Assembly (NCBI RefSeq): GCF_051020955.1
Contig: NC_135013.1
Coordinates: forward strand, 38,873,087 to 38,937,086
Length of the DNA stretch: 64,000 nucleotides
From: Megalopta genalis
Taxonomy: Eukaryota; Arthropoda; Insecta; Hymenoptera; Halictidae
Direction of reading: 5' to 3'
A program made the position numbers and the translations under genes. This document shows, piece by piece, positions 1-12,115 of the stretch. Numbering within the stretch: position 1 is the first letter of the stretch; every line of letters begins with the position of its first letter. The notes below the pieces were generated by a model. That model searched no databases, was not told where the DNA came from, and worked only from the letters and a program-made list of their open reading frames with translations.

Positions 1-3000
1 ATAAGTAACGACGGAAATTATATTGTACAATAAATATTACTAAATTTATGAAAAATCTATTATTTCCTTTCATTTCTCAAACGGACAGAACTTTCCGGTA
101 GACCTAATATATCCTCGTGCTTCTTTATTGTTGATACAGTATCATCCGTGAAATATTGTACAATGGAATCGTCTTTTTGCCGAAAGATGTAAATACATTA
201 ATTGTTCGCGTCGGAACAGATCGTGTACTAGATGAATCGTGTCTGTTCATTTTAGTAAATGAACATTAACATGAAATTTAGAAATAATTAAATAAAGAAA
301 ATATAAGACACTCTTATAATACGACAGCTACTGTATATTGCAATGTACGATCTGTGTACACGCGTACTACTCGTGTTTTATTATCCACGAATTCCGGTAC
401 TCGTGTACCCGTGTTATCAGTGCGCAAAGAGAAGTACACGGATTAACACGCGAATATATTAATTCAATCGATCCAGGTATTATTGCCGAACTATTTTCTA
501 ATCGTGCAAATGTCTCACTCGACGGATAGCGACTTCAAGGAACAGCGGCTCCGTTATCCGAACGAGACCGCGGACGCTCCGAGCCGATCCGGGCCGGGTT
601 CGGGCGGAAAGGGATCGATCGTGTTCAATTTTCCCGAGCTTCCCGACCTAATAAATCGCGTCTGGAAAGAATCGAATCTGGCCGGCCGGATCTCACGCGC
701 CGATCGTAAACAAGGCCAACAATGCGCCGCTGACCGTCCCTCGGCGTTTGCCGACGCATTCACGCATCCCTTACGGCTGGACCGGAGCCGTTTCGAAGCG
801 GGATCGTGGCGCGCGAGATAAAGTGGATTCGAAAGTTTAAATCCTCGGCCACCTCGTGGCCGCCTGGCTTCACTGATTGCGGAGGGGCTGCCAGCGGAGG
901 AAGAAAGGCCGGGCACGGCGTTGCAGAGGGTGGCCAGTTCTCGCCGAGACACAGATACGATCTGACCGTTTACCGCCCCCGCGCGCCGCGCCTAGCCGGC
1001 CTCGTCGCGACGAATAGAAATACGAGAAACCGTGAAAAAGGGATGTCGTTCGACGGACGGGGATCGTCCCTGTCCCCCTCTACTCCCGCAGGACCCGAGT
1101 CGAGCACGAAATCACGACTTCTGATTGATCCCTTATCGGTGTTTTTACCGGAGCTATCGTCGTTTTTTATCGACCGGTGACGTCGCTCGAGAACGCGTTA
1201 GCATAAACAGAACGTATCGGAAGATCTGCAGTAATTTCCGCGGAAATTGACACACACCTCATCCAATAGATAACGGTTATCGATCCTCCTTGTCTAGATC
1301 GTCGGCGTTCTATCCTCGAGATAATGAACGGTTTGAAAAACAACGAGAAATGCTGGGGACACGCGTGCGTGAATCTCGCATCCCCCTTTTCTTTCCTCCG
1401 ATGTTCGTTAGGAGTATGGAAAAATCCAGGGGGCAATCGTCGCCCGGACAATCGGGAGTATCCGACATTCGCGTTCGCAATCCGAGAGATAAGAGTTCAG
1501 ATATCTCTGGCAGTCGTCGTTCCATCACGTGCGAATAGACTGCCTCCGGCTCTATTCACGGCGGCTGGAAGAATAGCCCCGTGATTCTATTCAGAGGAGA
1601 GCTAAAAAGAGAGAGCTCGAAACTGCACGGTATCGGGGCAAGAGAAATAAAGAGGGGCGGAAGAATCGGAAGAGGGGGCAGGGAGAGCCATCTGGGAATC
1701 GAATATCTTCGATCTAACGGCGTCTCTCCGTCGGAATATCCGCAATTGTGGAAGAGTAATCGATGGACAGTCGGCTGCGCGACGTTCCGGGGGTCGGCTC
1801 GTCACATGCACCCTTTGGGACGCCGATGAAAGGCACCGGAACGAGTAAGATGTTTTTCCACGCTGCGAGATCGCGGCATCAGTTAACCTGCGCGCGTTTT
1901 GTCCTACGAGCATTTCCTTTTTCCTGCGGCGAAACCGAGCGAGGGGACGAAGGGCGTGAAGTTCCACTGCCGGGGGTGAAGGAAACCCTGCGGTGTCACG
2001 GATCGAACGGTAATTGAAGGTACATAGCGATGGTTATGGTCGCGGCGAGGACCGATCCTGGAAACATTCTGGAAAATTTGATTCGTCGAACACGAGGGCG
2101 ACTCCGGTAATCATCCGTTGTCGAATTTGATGGAACAACGACACGGCTAATATGGTAATATTGATCTCGGCACGATTTCCTTGTTTTCCAATGCATTCGA
2201 TTAGTGATAACCTGATAACCTGACATAATCTAATGTCTATCTAACAGTTGTAATGAACTTCGAAAGAGGTTTCATAAGCTTAATAAAAAAAGAAGAAGAA
2301 AAACATTATTTTCTTCAGCAAATTCGAATCGTATCTTTGTGTAAATGCAAATTAGAATCGGAGACAAATTTCCGCGGTTAACGAAAAGCCATCGTCGTTG
2401 TAAAAATTCAACGATGCTGTAGTTTTCGTAGGTTTGTACGTTTTTGTGCATCGCACGAATCTGCGCATGCCACGAACGCGTAAAGATGTGCAGCGTACTG
2501 ATCGGAGAGGGTTCGCGGCAGCCACCTGCGACGCACCGTCGCGTAACTCTTGCGAAAACAGTATAGGATGTTCGTTAGAGGGGTCGGAAAGTCAAGTTAC
2601 CCTTTTCACGTTTTCGTCGGGAATAAAAGACGGGAAAGGCGGAAAAAAAATCGAAGGGTTCCTCTCCGTTCTTTTTTCCGTCGGCAAAGATTCGTTCTTC
2701 TTGAACCGGCACTCGTCGGAGCATTGTCTGCGGTTAACCCGGTCGACCTTCGCGAGAAGTTCGATTAAAAAAGTTGAGATCGCGCCCGAGGCGTGAGAAA
2801 TCGCCGATTCCTCTCTCTTTTTCTCGTTCTCCCTCTCCGTCTCTCTCTCTGCGCGCGCGCGCGCTCTCTCGACGATTTGTAGCCAATAACTGGAGATCTA
2901 TAACTCATCCGTAATTGTTCGCAGGGGAAGAAACGAACTCTTCTTTCCGCCCAGCCTAATTCGATTTTGATCGCGGTGACACTCGTCTCGAGCAGCTCCC

Positions 3001-4265
3001 CGCTCAAGCGCCGTAGCCGAACAACTAGGTCGATAAATAACTGACGAGAATCGAACAGCCGCCAGCGAAGGAATTCGGCAGCTCGCGACACCCACGCGCC
3101 GGAAGCGCGCGAGATGATTCAATTTCGTCGACGGTTCGAAACGAACGCTCATCAAATACGAATTCGCCGCGACCCTTGAACGTCCCCTCCGTTCGACGCA
3201 CCTTTTATTAAAAATCTATCTCACCTAGCCAACGGAGGATCCATCAACAGACTTTTAGATCCTTTGCTATACGAGTATACGTGAAACTTCAGAATGTCGA
3301 TGAATTATTTGCGATCTATTAAAATCAGTAGAAAGAGCATTGGTCTCTATCATTCTCAAACGATGCAGAACATTTTAGTAATTACCGTATTTTCAAAGAA
3401 ACGAAATAATTTCCATGTAAACGAATATCTCAAAAGTGGTGTAACTTCGTTATCGTTGCTCCGCGTGTAGAAGCGTCACGGCTGTCGAACGATTTATTTT
3501 TTAAAAACGCTGAATTATCCGGAATTTTCAAGGACTGCTCGACAGCGTGGCAAAGTGTTAACGAACGCCGTTGACCGGGGCAACTACGAAATGTCGAATT
3601 CGTGATTTTGACGGGGAGGAAAAAGCGCGACGGTAACAAGCTGCGCGAAAATATCTGTTAAAGCTCGCGTCCCATGGAAATTCAACTTCGATCGGGAATT
3701 TGAATTCAGTGATTGGCGAACGGTTGAAATGGTACCGCGTGCGTCAGACATCAAACGGCCGGCAGGGCCCTTTGATCAACCTCTGTCATTCAGATGACTC
3801 TGTCGGGCATGGCCGATCGGCATACTAGCACGGACGTTAAAAAATTGATTATTGTGTCATGGACACCGTGCGAACACCTTTATCGACGCTTGTTGCGTAT
3901 TCACCGTGGCGTCGATTGGCTACGATCATTTTTTTACCCGCTCGGAAAAATGCTGCGTTCTATTTTTCGGTTCGCCCGGATCGCCTCGATGTTTGCGTGT
4001 CCGCTGTGCTCGAGGCAAACAACGAAAATGTAATTTCTACAATTTTTATGTTGCCCAAACTGCGAACGATACATTACGCTATCCTCAAACAGAAAAGCAT
4101 CTTCGGACAAACGGAAGATTCGCGTCGATGTTTGTTTCACTATATTTCGCATGCACACCAATTTTATCTACTGGAAATTTATCGATGTACTTTTGTGCGA
4201 GTCGGCTATTCGGAGGATAAGTTTAATACGTTTCGAACGCAATTCCAAAAGAATGATTAAATGTA
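1..4265. other. CpG-rich non-coding sequence, no gene seen
   Basis: Mostly unique sequence that is AT-rich at the left edge and CpG-rich from about 530 to 2000. Open frames here are short, overlap in several phases and lack paired splice signals. A pyrimidine-rich stretch with a GC dinucleotide run lies near 2.81-2.87 kb. Three overlapping frames at 3.8-4.26 kb are all open at once, which suggests chance and not coding. I see no RNA gene. Confidence 0.5.
2809..2871. repeat. CT-rich low-complexity tract with (GC)n core
   Basis: Pyrimidine-rich tract followed by an alternating GC run (about 2851-2863) and more CT dinucleotides. It is a simple repeat and the alternating GC part could adopt Z-DNA. 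No coding meaning. Confidence 0.8.
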
Positions 4266-4883
4266 CAGTAGCTCACAAAAGTGTCCGTACACCTTTTAAA
4301 ACGCGATAAGTTTTTGAAACCTGAACTAAGTGACTTGAATTTTTTTAGATGATAGAGGGACTAGTATACTAGACGATGACTGAAATGCTTTTTTTTTAAA
4401 TTTTGATATTACTTGGAATAGCAAAAAAATAAAAATCTCTCGTTTTTTAAGCCTATAACGAAAATTTAGAAAATGTCTTCCGTAGATCTCGGTAACTTAT
4501 ATGCATGTTGAAAATTTTATCGATACCGGTTCACGTTGTTACGAGTTACAACAAATTAAAGATCGCAAGAATCACAGTTTTATCACGATTTTGACCTAGA
4601 ACTGTAAGAAATCTGTTTTTAAAATCCTTCAACGTCTGTACCGAGACCTACAAAAGGCATTTTTTAAATTTTCGTTATAGGTTCAGATAAAAAAGTTAAA
4701 AAACGAAGGTTTTTAATTTTTTCTTTCCATTCAAAGTAATGGCAAAATTAAAAAAGAAAGCTTTTAGCCACCGTCTAGTAGACTAGTCCCTCTGTCATCT
4801 CAAAAAACATGCAAGCCATTTAGTTCAGTCCTCAAAAAGTTATTGCGTTTTAAAAGCTGTGCGACCACTTTTGTGGCCCACTG
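4266..4883. mobile_element. 618-bp foldback MITE, Tc1/mariner-like
   Basis: A TA dinucleotide sits on each side (4264-4265 and 4884-4885). The left end begins CAGTAGCTCACAAAAGTG and the right end, read on the other strand, begins CAGTGGGCCACAAAAGTG. The two arms stay similar for roughly 250 bp each, so most of the element can fold into one long imperfect hairpin around a centre near 4.53-4.62 kb. No transposase frame is present, so it is non-autonomous. The Tc1/mariner assignment rests on the TA target and the end sequence, and is inference. Confidence 0.85.
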
Positions 4884-5240
4884 TATCTCCAGATTACCTC
4901 GTCGATTTGCGACTGGATCCGACGTCGTCATCGAACAATATATTAGAAAATCCTTCAACTTAACTGTCCATCTTTTTCAAATACCGAACACAAAGAATCG
5001 CTCCACCGCTGCATCACTGTCGCAGAAGCGAAGCTCCGTCGCGCAAAGCGGATCGAGAAGAGAGAGGTCGAATTTCCGCTCGTTATCGATCCTGTCGCGA
5101 TCGTTAACATTCATCTCGGTGGAGCGTGTAGGCGAAGCCGCGAGAAATCCGTGAGGTGGTCGTGGAAGTCGATGGAGGTCCCCGAGTTCCGTCGCTCCCT
5201 TGAAACTTTCTTTTCAAGCGGTCAAAGTTTCGACTTGTCG

Positions 5241-5278
5241 GTCAGAGAGCGAGAGAGAGCGCGCGCGAGAGAGAGAAC

Positions 5279-5315
<37 letters not shown>

Positions 5316-5330
5316 CAAGAGAGAAAGAGC
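5241..5330. repeat. (GA)n microsatellite, partly interrupted
   Basis: Uninterrupted GA dinucleotides occupy roughly 5281-5308, flanked by degenerate GA/GC repeats. The open frames rich in R/E here, and L/S on the other strand, come from the repeat. Confidence 0.95.
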
Positions 5331-5649
5331 AGGCGATACCGAAGTTCGATTACGTCGACGCCACGTACTCCCTCGGGACTCGAGGAGACTTCCGATTAAG
5401 CGACCAAAGATGGCAATGACGTCTGGACGTGGACGATTAATCGTTTCCAACCGTGCCCGAGCTCGCGGCCATGTAATATCTCTATAGGTATATAACGGCC
5501 GATCGTGGACGTGTACCTGGATATAACGATGCGAAATGCTCGATACCCACTGCTATGGCTTACATAGCTGAGCACTCAGAGAGGGTTCGTTTTTGCCAGC
5601 CACCGGGCCGCGACACGATACAGGGAGACAGACAGACCGGTTCTTGCTC

Positions 5650-5652
<3 letters not shown>

Positions 5653-5685
<33 letters not shown>
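5653..5685. repeat. (CT)n microsatellite
   Basis: About 16 uninterrupted CT units. Simple repeat without coding significance. Confidence 0.95.
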
Positions 5686-5687
<2 letters not shown>

Positions 5688-8148
5688 GTTTCCAATAAAT
5701 ATTTTCACGCGATCGATTTTTCTCGGCGGAGGCAGTCTAGAAAAATTCGAGGAAATATTCGACGATCGCTGTTCGCTCGAGAATTCGAAGATCGAGGCGA
5801 GCCGAGCCAAGTCGAGCCACGCCGCGCCGCGCTAAAACATCCCCTGGCTCTCATCCTAATGGGGACCCGTCTCTAAGGGCACTTGAGGGTGTGTAATTGC
5901 TAGAATCCGCGGCCCTGCTACTACACCGCATTTACGCGTTATGCGGGGTGCGTGTTAGCTCGGGTCGACCACCTACCGGGTGTCTCGAAAGTCCAGCGAC
6001 GCCTAGAATCATTTTAGATATTCTATCGAAAGTACCACCGCACCATCCCTCGTCGATCGGTACACCTTGATCTATTAATTTAATCTTAGTTCGAGCACGT
6101 CCTCGCCCTTCACATGTACAATTTCTTTCGTCCATTCGACCAATGGATATCGATTTTCTCTTTTAGGAAATTTCGGAACGAGCTAACCCAGAGTAACGAC
6201 GGCGAAGTCGAAGTTAGTTAGTTAACTTAAGTATGATTTTCTCGAATAGAGAATCGACGAGATTCGCGAGGTAAAGTGGGACACAGGATGAGGAGCCGAG
6301 GAATATTATCGACAGCCCCGTCGAGACGGGGGCAGCTCTCGTCGCGAGGAGAAGATTGGAGGGGTTAAACGACGAGCCACTAGAAAACAATCCCTCGCCG
6401 CATTCGCGGATGCTCTTTTCTTCCATTCTCTTCCCTCCCGGCGACGTTTCTCGCTCATTTTCCCTTCGGGCCGCTCTCTGTCGCTCTCGGCTCTCTCTCT
6501 CTCCGTTCCCCGTGCAACTCGACAGATGGCTCGGCCGCGTTTTTGTTTCAAGGCTCGCGCCAACAATCGTCGCATTACCGGAACAAAACGACTCGACGAT
6601 CGGCCCTTTAAAAAAAAAGAAAAGCTGCGAGAGAGGCTCGAGAGAGCGAGAGAGGAGAGGAGAGAGGGGCCTCGATGGGGGAGGAAGGGGATCGCCGGTT
6701 CAGGAAGTACCGATCGACCATATCATCTCGTTAGAAGCACGCACCACATGTCCAAACAGAGAGACAGAGAGAAAGAGGAACGGAATGATTTGCCGAGAGC
6801 CCGAGAGACAATGATTCGATTGGCCCGGAACACGCGGCCCCGGTATAATAATATTCGACGGTGCCCCGAGTATACTTTGTGTATACGATGCTTGTTGCAA
6901 GTGCAACCGATCCGACCCGACCCGACCCGCGCCCGTCCCGACCGACTGGACCGCCCCGCCCCGCCTTGCCCCGCGCCGGATCAATTGTCTTTACCACGGG
7001 TGTAATCGTTGCCGATTGTTCCGCCGCGCAATAGACGCATATGCTGCGTTTGCCGCGTTCCCTGGGTTTGTTGCGCCGGACACCGATGGCTATCCCAAGC
7101 CGAAATCTCCGCTCCCAATAGGAAAGCATGCTTATTGTTTCTAGCGATATCGAGAGGCCGCCCGATTAACGAATGAACCTGGCCGTTCAGGTCTTTCCAA
7201 GAAGAAGCGGAAAGATACGCGACCGCAAACAAACAATACTCTGGTAATCGTCCGAAGCGACCCAACGATTATATCCGAAACGCGACTTTTACGATAAACA
7301 TGTCCGAGACCTGTCGAAAAGTTCGAGAGTTTTATAGGGCGGCCTCAACGTAAACAGCTGCGCTATCGTGTGCAATTGGAGCGCAGTGTCGGTTTTACGA
7401 TCATCTCCATCGAAAGGCTTTCTACGGCGGGCTCGTGTATCGGCTCGACGCTCGCGACCGTAAAAAAAAACTCGTTCTTTTACGAGTTTCCTTCCCCGTA
7501 GAACAAACATAGATAAACTCTGCTCGGGCTCTCTGTGTCCTGCACTGTTTCGTCCTCTGCGATTCCGTTCCCGGTCCACGCGATATCGCTCGCTCGCTCT
7601 CGATCGACCGAAGCGGGAAAACGCATTAACGATGCACGTGACGCCTTAGCCGGGAGATGAAAACTCCGCTGACAGGCTATGTGTCAATCGGGATCGCATT
7701 GCTGCTACTCGCTCGCAGCACCGCCGACTTCGGATTCATACGTTGAGCGCGGAGCTGGGATCGACACAGGTCAGAAGCCACGGAATCTCCCCTCTAATGG
7801 ATTTCACTCATTTTTCTCCCCCCTTGCGACAGCCGACACCAACCACCGCGACACCTCGTCGAACGCCTTCGAGGTTTATTCATTCGATCCCGAGACGAAG
7901 CCGGCGACGCTCAACGTCGACGATCAAACGATTCGCGACGCCACTCGACGCCAGATTTATTTCTGGCATTCGACACACCGAATACTCTCGCGAACTGTCT
8001 TCGACAGCTTCGGATGGGTGAAACACAATCTCGGGCAGAAAGGGCTAATTTCCTCTTATCGCCCGATCCGCTTAGAGGAATCACGCAGAACATTTTATGA
8101 CCGAATTAACTCGTGAAGTCATATCTTTATCTCAATCAATAAGGCCAA

Positions 8149-8205
8149 TAAGTCGTTGCGTTTTATTGCTATATTGCCATGTATTAGGAAAAAACGCAAT
8201 GACTT
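8149..8205. repeat. Short hairpin in AT-rich sequence
   Basis: The left arm AGTCGTTGCGTTTT (from 8151) and the right arm AAAACGCAATGACT (ending near 8204) pair over about 14-16 positions with one mismatch, around a loop of about 25 nt. The stem is too short and the loop too plain to call a microRNA precursor. Confidence 0.5.
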
Positions 8206-8380
8206 TTAGCGACCAACTTAATATAACATTATAATAATATATAATACGTAAATATGTAATATCGACGTTATTTGATTTTTCTATTTTATTTGCACGTTTT
8301 AGGTAAAGCCTTATTATGTATTTTGCGTCATTGCGATGACTCACATTTAGCCTTAATATTCTTCTCGTGTTAAGGGTGTT

Positions 8381-8518
8381 ATTATAATAATAGTAATAAT
8401 AATAGTAATAATAATAATAGTAGTAATAATAATAATAATAATAGTAGTAATAATAATAATAATAATAGTAATAATAATAATAGTAATAATAGTAATAATA
8501 ATAGTAGTAATAATAATT
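8381..8518. repeat. (TAA)n/(TAG)n trinucleotide microsatellite
   Basis: About 138 bp of AAT units with interspersed AGT units. The minus-strand isoleucine/threonine-rich frame across it comes from the repeat. Confidence 0.95.
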
Positions 8519-10447
8519 TGTTTAAATCTTCGTACTACTTTAACTGGCACCAAGTCATTGAATAGAATTCTCTATGCACGCAATCTTTTTCAGAATTCAA
8601 TCGAGATAATGCTTTAAAAGATAAACAACAAATCTCTCAGAGACGGTATTCCCATTGTGCGGGCATTATCGAGCACGAAAATCCGATAACATAACCGTGG
8701 CAATGAAAGCAGTCATCGGCCAGGTGTAATTTTAGCCGCGATTCTTCGTGTCAATACGGAACCGAATCAACCGTCATCCGGAGATAAAAAATTCTGATTT
8801 CGGACGGCTCGAATCGCCTCGATTCCGCCATGGTTATCTATCGCGAAGGATGTAATGCACACCGCCTTTACTATGATACGCGTTTTCCTTGTACCGTTTA
8901 AGCGGGCCGTTCGCTGCGTTTCAGCCGGTCAGTTACGGACTAAAGCGAAACCGTGAATTGTCGGCGTTATCTGGCGCGATTGTTAACAAACTCGGCCCGA
9001 GAGTTTCGTGCTCGCACCCCGGTTCCCGGTAATCTTATCGTCCGCGAGACGACGATGCTATCTCGGCAACTGTCCTGTGACAATCGAAGACAATTCCATC
9101 GAAAGATGCCTGATACGCACGGCCGATTTCGTATCGGGGGATTTTCTATTGCGATTCAAGGATTATTAATCGCGGAACGATACGCTTCACGTTGTTCCCC
9201 GAACGGCTAATTATACTTCGTACCCGTGTCGTTTTCGCTCGGAACGTTTCGCCGGATCGCCGGCGACGCGGACGCAAACACGAACGACAGAAATCGGCAC
9301 TGAAATCGGCAACCGCGGACCTCGAGCGGACTGCGTGGAAAGAATGTAGGGCAACGCGCGCGCGGCAGTCTAATCAGCGGCCATCCGCCGACGATTATCG
9401 GCGTAATTCATCCTCTCATTATCAAGATGCCCGCGGAGGGTGCCGGTGGTTTTTTTCTTGCCGTTTTCTCGAGTAAAACGCAGTGGAAGCATGCGAGTTA
9501 CGTAGCTTTTCGAGATTGCGTGCCGAGGGCTGTTCTTCCCGGCAAGGACGACTCGGCTCGAGAACGCAGAAACCGGGTAAACTCGGTTAAAGGAAAAACG
9601 AGCGGGCCGGCAAACAGAAACAGAGGGGGTTAAGAGAGGGGGGAGGGGGGTGCGAGTCGATAAAGCGAGAAACGAGCACTCTGTGAACTTCGCTGAACGA
9701 GGAAACGACGCGAGTCGCACCCCGGTTTCTTCCTCCGATCTCATCAATATCCCCAAGATTGTTTCGGATATTTTCGAAAAACTCTTTCAATCGGGGCCAG
9801 TCGATATTTTTGCAATTAGCAACATTTTTGTTCATTTTCCTGTTGTTTGCATACCCACAGAGCGATCGTTGGAAAAATTTTACGTTCAATGAGATGAAAG
9901 AAAGTCGACAGCGAAAGAGTTAATTATGTAGTGCACTGATTGTACCGGTCGGGTTTTGTTTAATTTTCTCGAGTTCTATTAAAAGATTAATTAATTTCTT
10001 GACCCCAGCTTGCGTGCGTTTCGTGCACCGGAGAAACATTGTTGCGAGTTGAATCGGAAGACGATCAGTTGGGCAAATGAAATTTTATTACTCCACGATC
10101 TTTTGCTAGCTGCAAACACATGCGGATCTATATATTTATTATATTTATACTATAATCACAAGCAAGATTAATCGTAATTTCTGATGAATATTCTAACTGT
10201 ACACCGACGAAATCTTTCCTCGCACATACACCGGAGGGTTACAATAAAACCGGAGGAGAGATAAAATCTTTGGAAGACTAGGAATAAAAGCAACACACTG
10301 CGCCCTAATCTTATTTCCGAGTATACAAGAACGAAGACTATCACTTACGGATCACCTCGAAAATCGTCATCCAGTCGCAGTCCTCGGACAGGAGATCGGG
10401 AAGCGTTCACAGTGTTTGCCAACCCCTGATCGAGTCGGGAAGCGTAC
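8519..10447. other. Unique non-coding sequence, no gene seen
   Basis: Mixed-composition unique sequence. The only standout is a cluster of three long guanine runs on the plus strand at 9625-9650. No exon with paired splice sites was found. Confidence 0.45.
9625..9650 (+). other. G-run cluster, possible G-quadruplex
   Basis: Runs of 5, 6 and 6 guanines occur at 9625-9629, 9638-9643 and 9645-9650. Three runs are visible, so a four-tract quadruplex would need one run to be split or an outside partner. Structure is inference. Confidence 0.35.
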
Positions 10448-10679
10448 CTGTACTCGAGGAACGAAATCGGACAGCGATTGGTAAAACCGACGATGTGCAT
10501 GGGCCGCGCGATCGGATGTTTACTGGGGATCGAAATCGTTTTCGCTGGAAATCGAACAGAGCTGACGACACTTTCGCGATATCTGATTGTGTCTGTTCGG
10601 CCACCCTTCGTCATTATCATTTCGGGACATGGCGAGCCGGCCGGCGCGGTGTTCGTCGTATTGTTCCGATTGATAACAC
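10448..10679 (-). CDS. Weak candidate internal exon, unknown protein
   Basis: On the minus strand a 232-nt segment runs from an acceptor (ctgtgtgccag|GTG, AG at 10681-10680) to a donor (TACAG|gtacgc, GT at 10447-10446). It is open across its length if entered in phase 1 and leaves in phase 2. Phase 1 is what the upstream candidate exon at 31519-31568 requires. The peptide contains stretches such as RYRESVVSSVRFPAKTISIP and IVGFTNRCPISFLEYR, with no family I recognise. The acceptor lacks a good pyrimidine tract, and other frames here are also open, so chance is a serious alternative. A second donor-like GTAAGTG lies downstream at about 10347-10353. Confidence 0.18.
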
Positions 10680-10820
10680 CTGGCACACAGGGTTTCGTCA
10701 TACGCGCGTGTGTCATAGATTAACCAAAAAGAATTCTTGTGTAACCGGCGCGGTATTGCGTTTCTCCAGATTACTCACGACGGTGTGCCAAACATGTAGC
10801 AACAATAAGCCGTATCGATA

Positions 10821-11047
10821 CTGTAAATTCTCGCCAATTTTCCACCAGCTTGTAAACAAGAATGGACAATTTGAGAAGATGTGAGATAAGATTATTCGAG
10901 CCTTGCTGCTCATTTTTATAGTTGCTGATTGTCAACGATTATTAGAGCGATGTGCAAGGCTCTAATAATCTCTTAGAACTCTAATAACTTTAACCAAACT
11001 GTGCATTTTTGTTTATAAACTGAAGGAAAATTAGGGAGAATTTACTG
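10821..11047. mobile_element. MITE-A copy 1
   Basis: A 227-bp near-palindrome starting ctgtaaattctcgccaattt after TA (10819-10820) and ending aattagggagaatttactg. It shares the core of the family: the tggacaatttgagaag block, an arm resembling ATTCGAGCCTTG, a central gattgtcaac, and the reverse arm. The right flank is TG where TA is expected, and the right arm is degraded near 10.96-11.00 kb, so this is an old copy. No coding capacity. Confidence 0.85.
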
Positions 11048-11049
11048 TG

Positions 11050-11804
11050 ATTGCTTTCGTTTCCGATCAATGCAAATTCAAAACAGACTCTTAACGCTTT
11101 GGGGACGAATGTCCTATTCAAGAAGATGCGACTATGCCAATTTCGAGCAGGTAATAAAATATCAAAATACAGTGTTCGTTTTTCCCATTATTTAAGTCAA
11201 GACTATAATTATTAGTCAAATATAATCTGATTCTTCGCGGAGAATGTTCTTAGTCCCTTTAAAAACCCTCGTCCGCAAAAAGTTTGAATAAATATTAAAC
11301 CATTAAGAAACGCAAGTCCAATTCATTTTGTTGTATTCGAGCGACCTGGACAGGATGCGATATTTAATAAATCTGAGCGTGGTCGTTAAAAACAGAGAAT
11401 CTGGGCTCGGAAGATAAAATGTATCGCGGCGGCAGGCCGGTAACCGCAAACAGCTATGACACCGGGGCCGTATGCTAATGGCAACTAATGAGCAAGATAT
11501 GATAGTGGAGGCTCGAATTACATTCCGCCACTGTTCGAGTACCTTTCCCTCGTGTCGAACCTTTCGGGCATACAGTTCGCTTCCTCGATAAGCCTAGTCA
11601 TCCGTTGATGCGCAATCGACTTTTAGCGGAAATCTCGCTGACACTCGGAGTCAGTGTCGGCGATACGAAAATACTGATTGTATCGGCGCGTCCCGCGATC
11701 AGGGTCCAATAAACCAGATAGTACCGATTATCGCGAAAATAAAAATCGTCATAACAACGCGATCTAATAATAGTCGACAGTGATTCAGATTGGCACACGC
11801 GCAA
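11050..11804. other. AT-rich then mixed unique sequence, no gene seen
   Basis: No paired splice sites, RNA gene or repeat family was recognised here. Confidence 0.45.
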
Positions 11805-12115
11805 TTTCTCTCTCTCTCTTTCTTCCTCTCCCTCTCTCTTTCTCTCTCTCTTCCGCTCTTTCTCCCGTGCTTTCTCTCCTGCTCTCTCTCTCTCCCACAC
11901 TCTCTCTTTCTCTTCCGCTCTATCTCTCTCTCCTGCTCTCCCTCTCTCTCCCGTACTCTCTCTCTCTTTCCCTCCCGCTCTCTCTCTCTCCCGCACTCTC
12001 TCTCATTCTCTCCCGCTCTCACTCTCCCGCTCTCCCTCTCTCCCGCTCTCTCTCTCCTGCTCTCTCTCTTCCTCTCCGACTCTCTCTCTTTCTCTCTCGC
12101 TCTCTCCGAATTTTT
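11805..12115. repeat. Long imperfect CT tract (about 310 bp)
   Basis: Almost pure pyrimidine on the plus strand, built of CTCTCTC blocks separated by CCGCT, CCTGCT or CCCGCA punctuation. The spacing of the punctuation suggests expansion of a longer unit of roughly 18-30 bp on top of the dinucleotide. Leucine/serine-rich frames on the plus strand and arginine/glutamate-rich frames on the minus strand result from it. Confidence 0.95.

Larger units (their letters stand above)
4886..8148. other. CpG-rich non-coding sequence with microsatellites
   Basis: Contains GA and CT repeats, a run of CCCGA/CCCGC-type direct repeats near 6.91-6.97 kb and otherwise unique CpG-rich sequence. No open frame has convincing splice sites or recognisable protein features. 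Frames of 130-160 codons at 6.4-7.1 kb overlap in several phases and are arginine-rich, as expected from CpG-rich DNA. Confidence 0.5.

Noticed and set aside
3794..4260. Three overlapping plus-strand frames of 79-133 codons
   Set aside because: All three phases are open over the same bases and no motif is visible. They end at the foldback element by coincidence.
8149..8205. Possible microRNA precursor
   Set aside because: Stem of only about 14-16 bp with an AT-rich loop, and no match to a miRNA I know.
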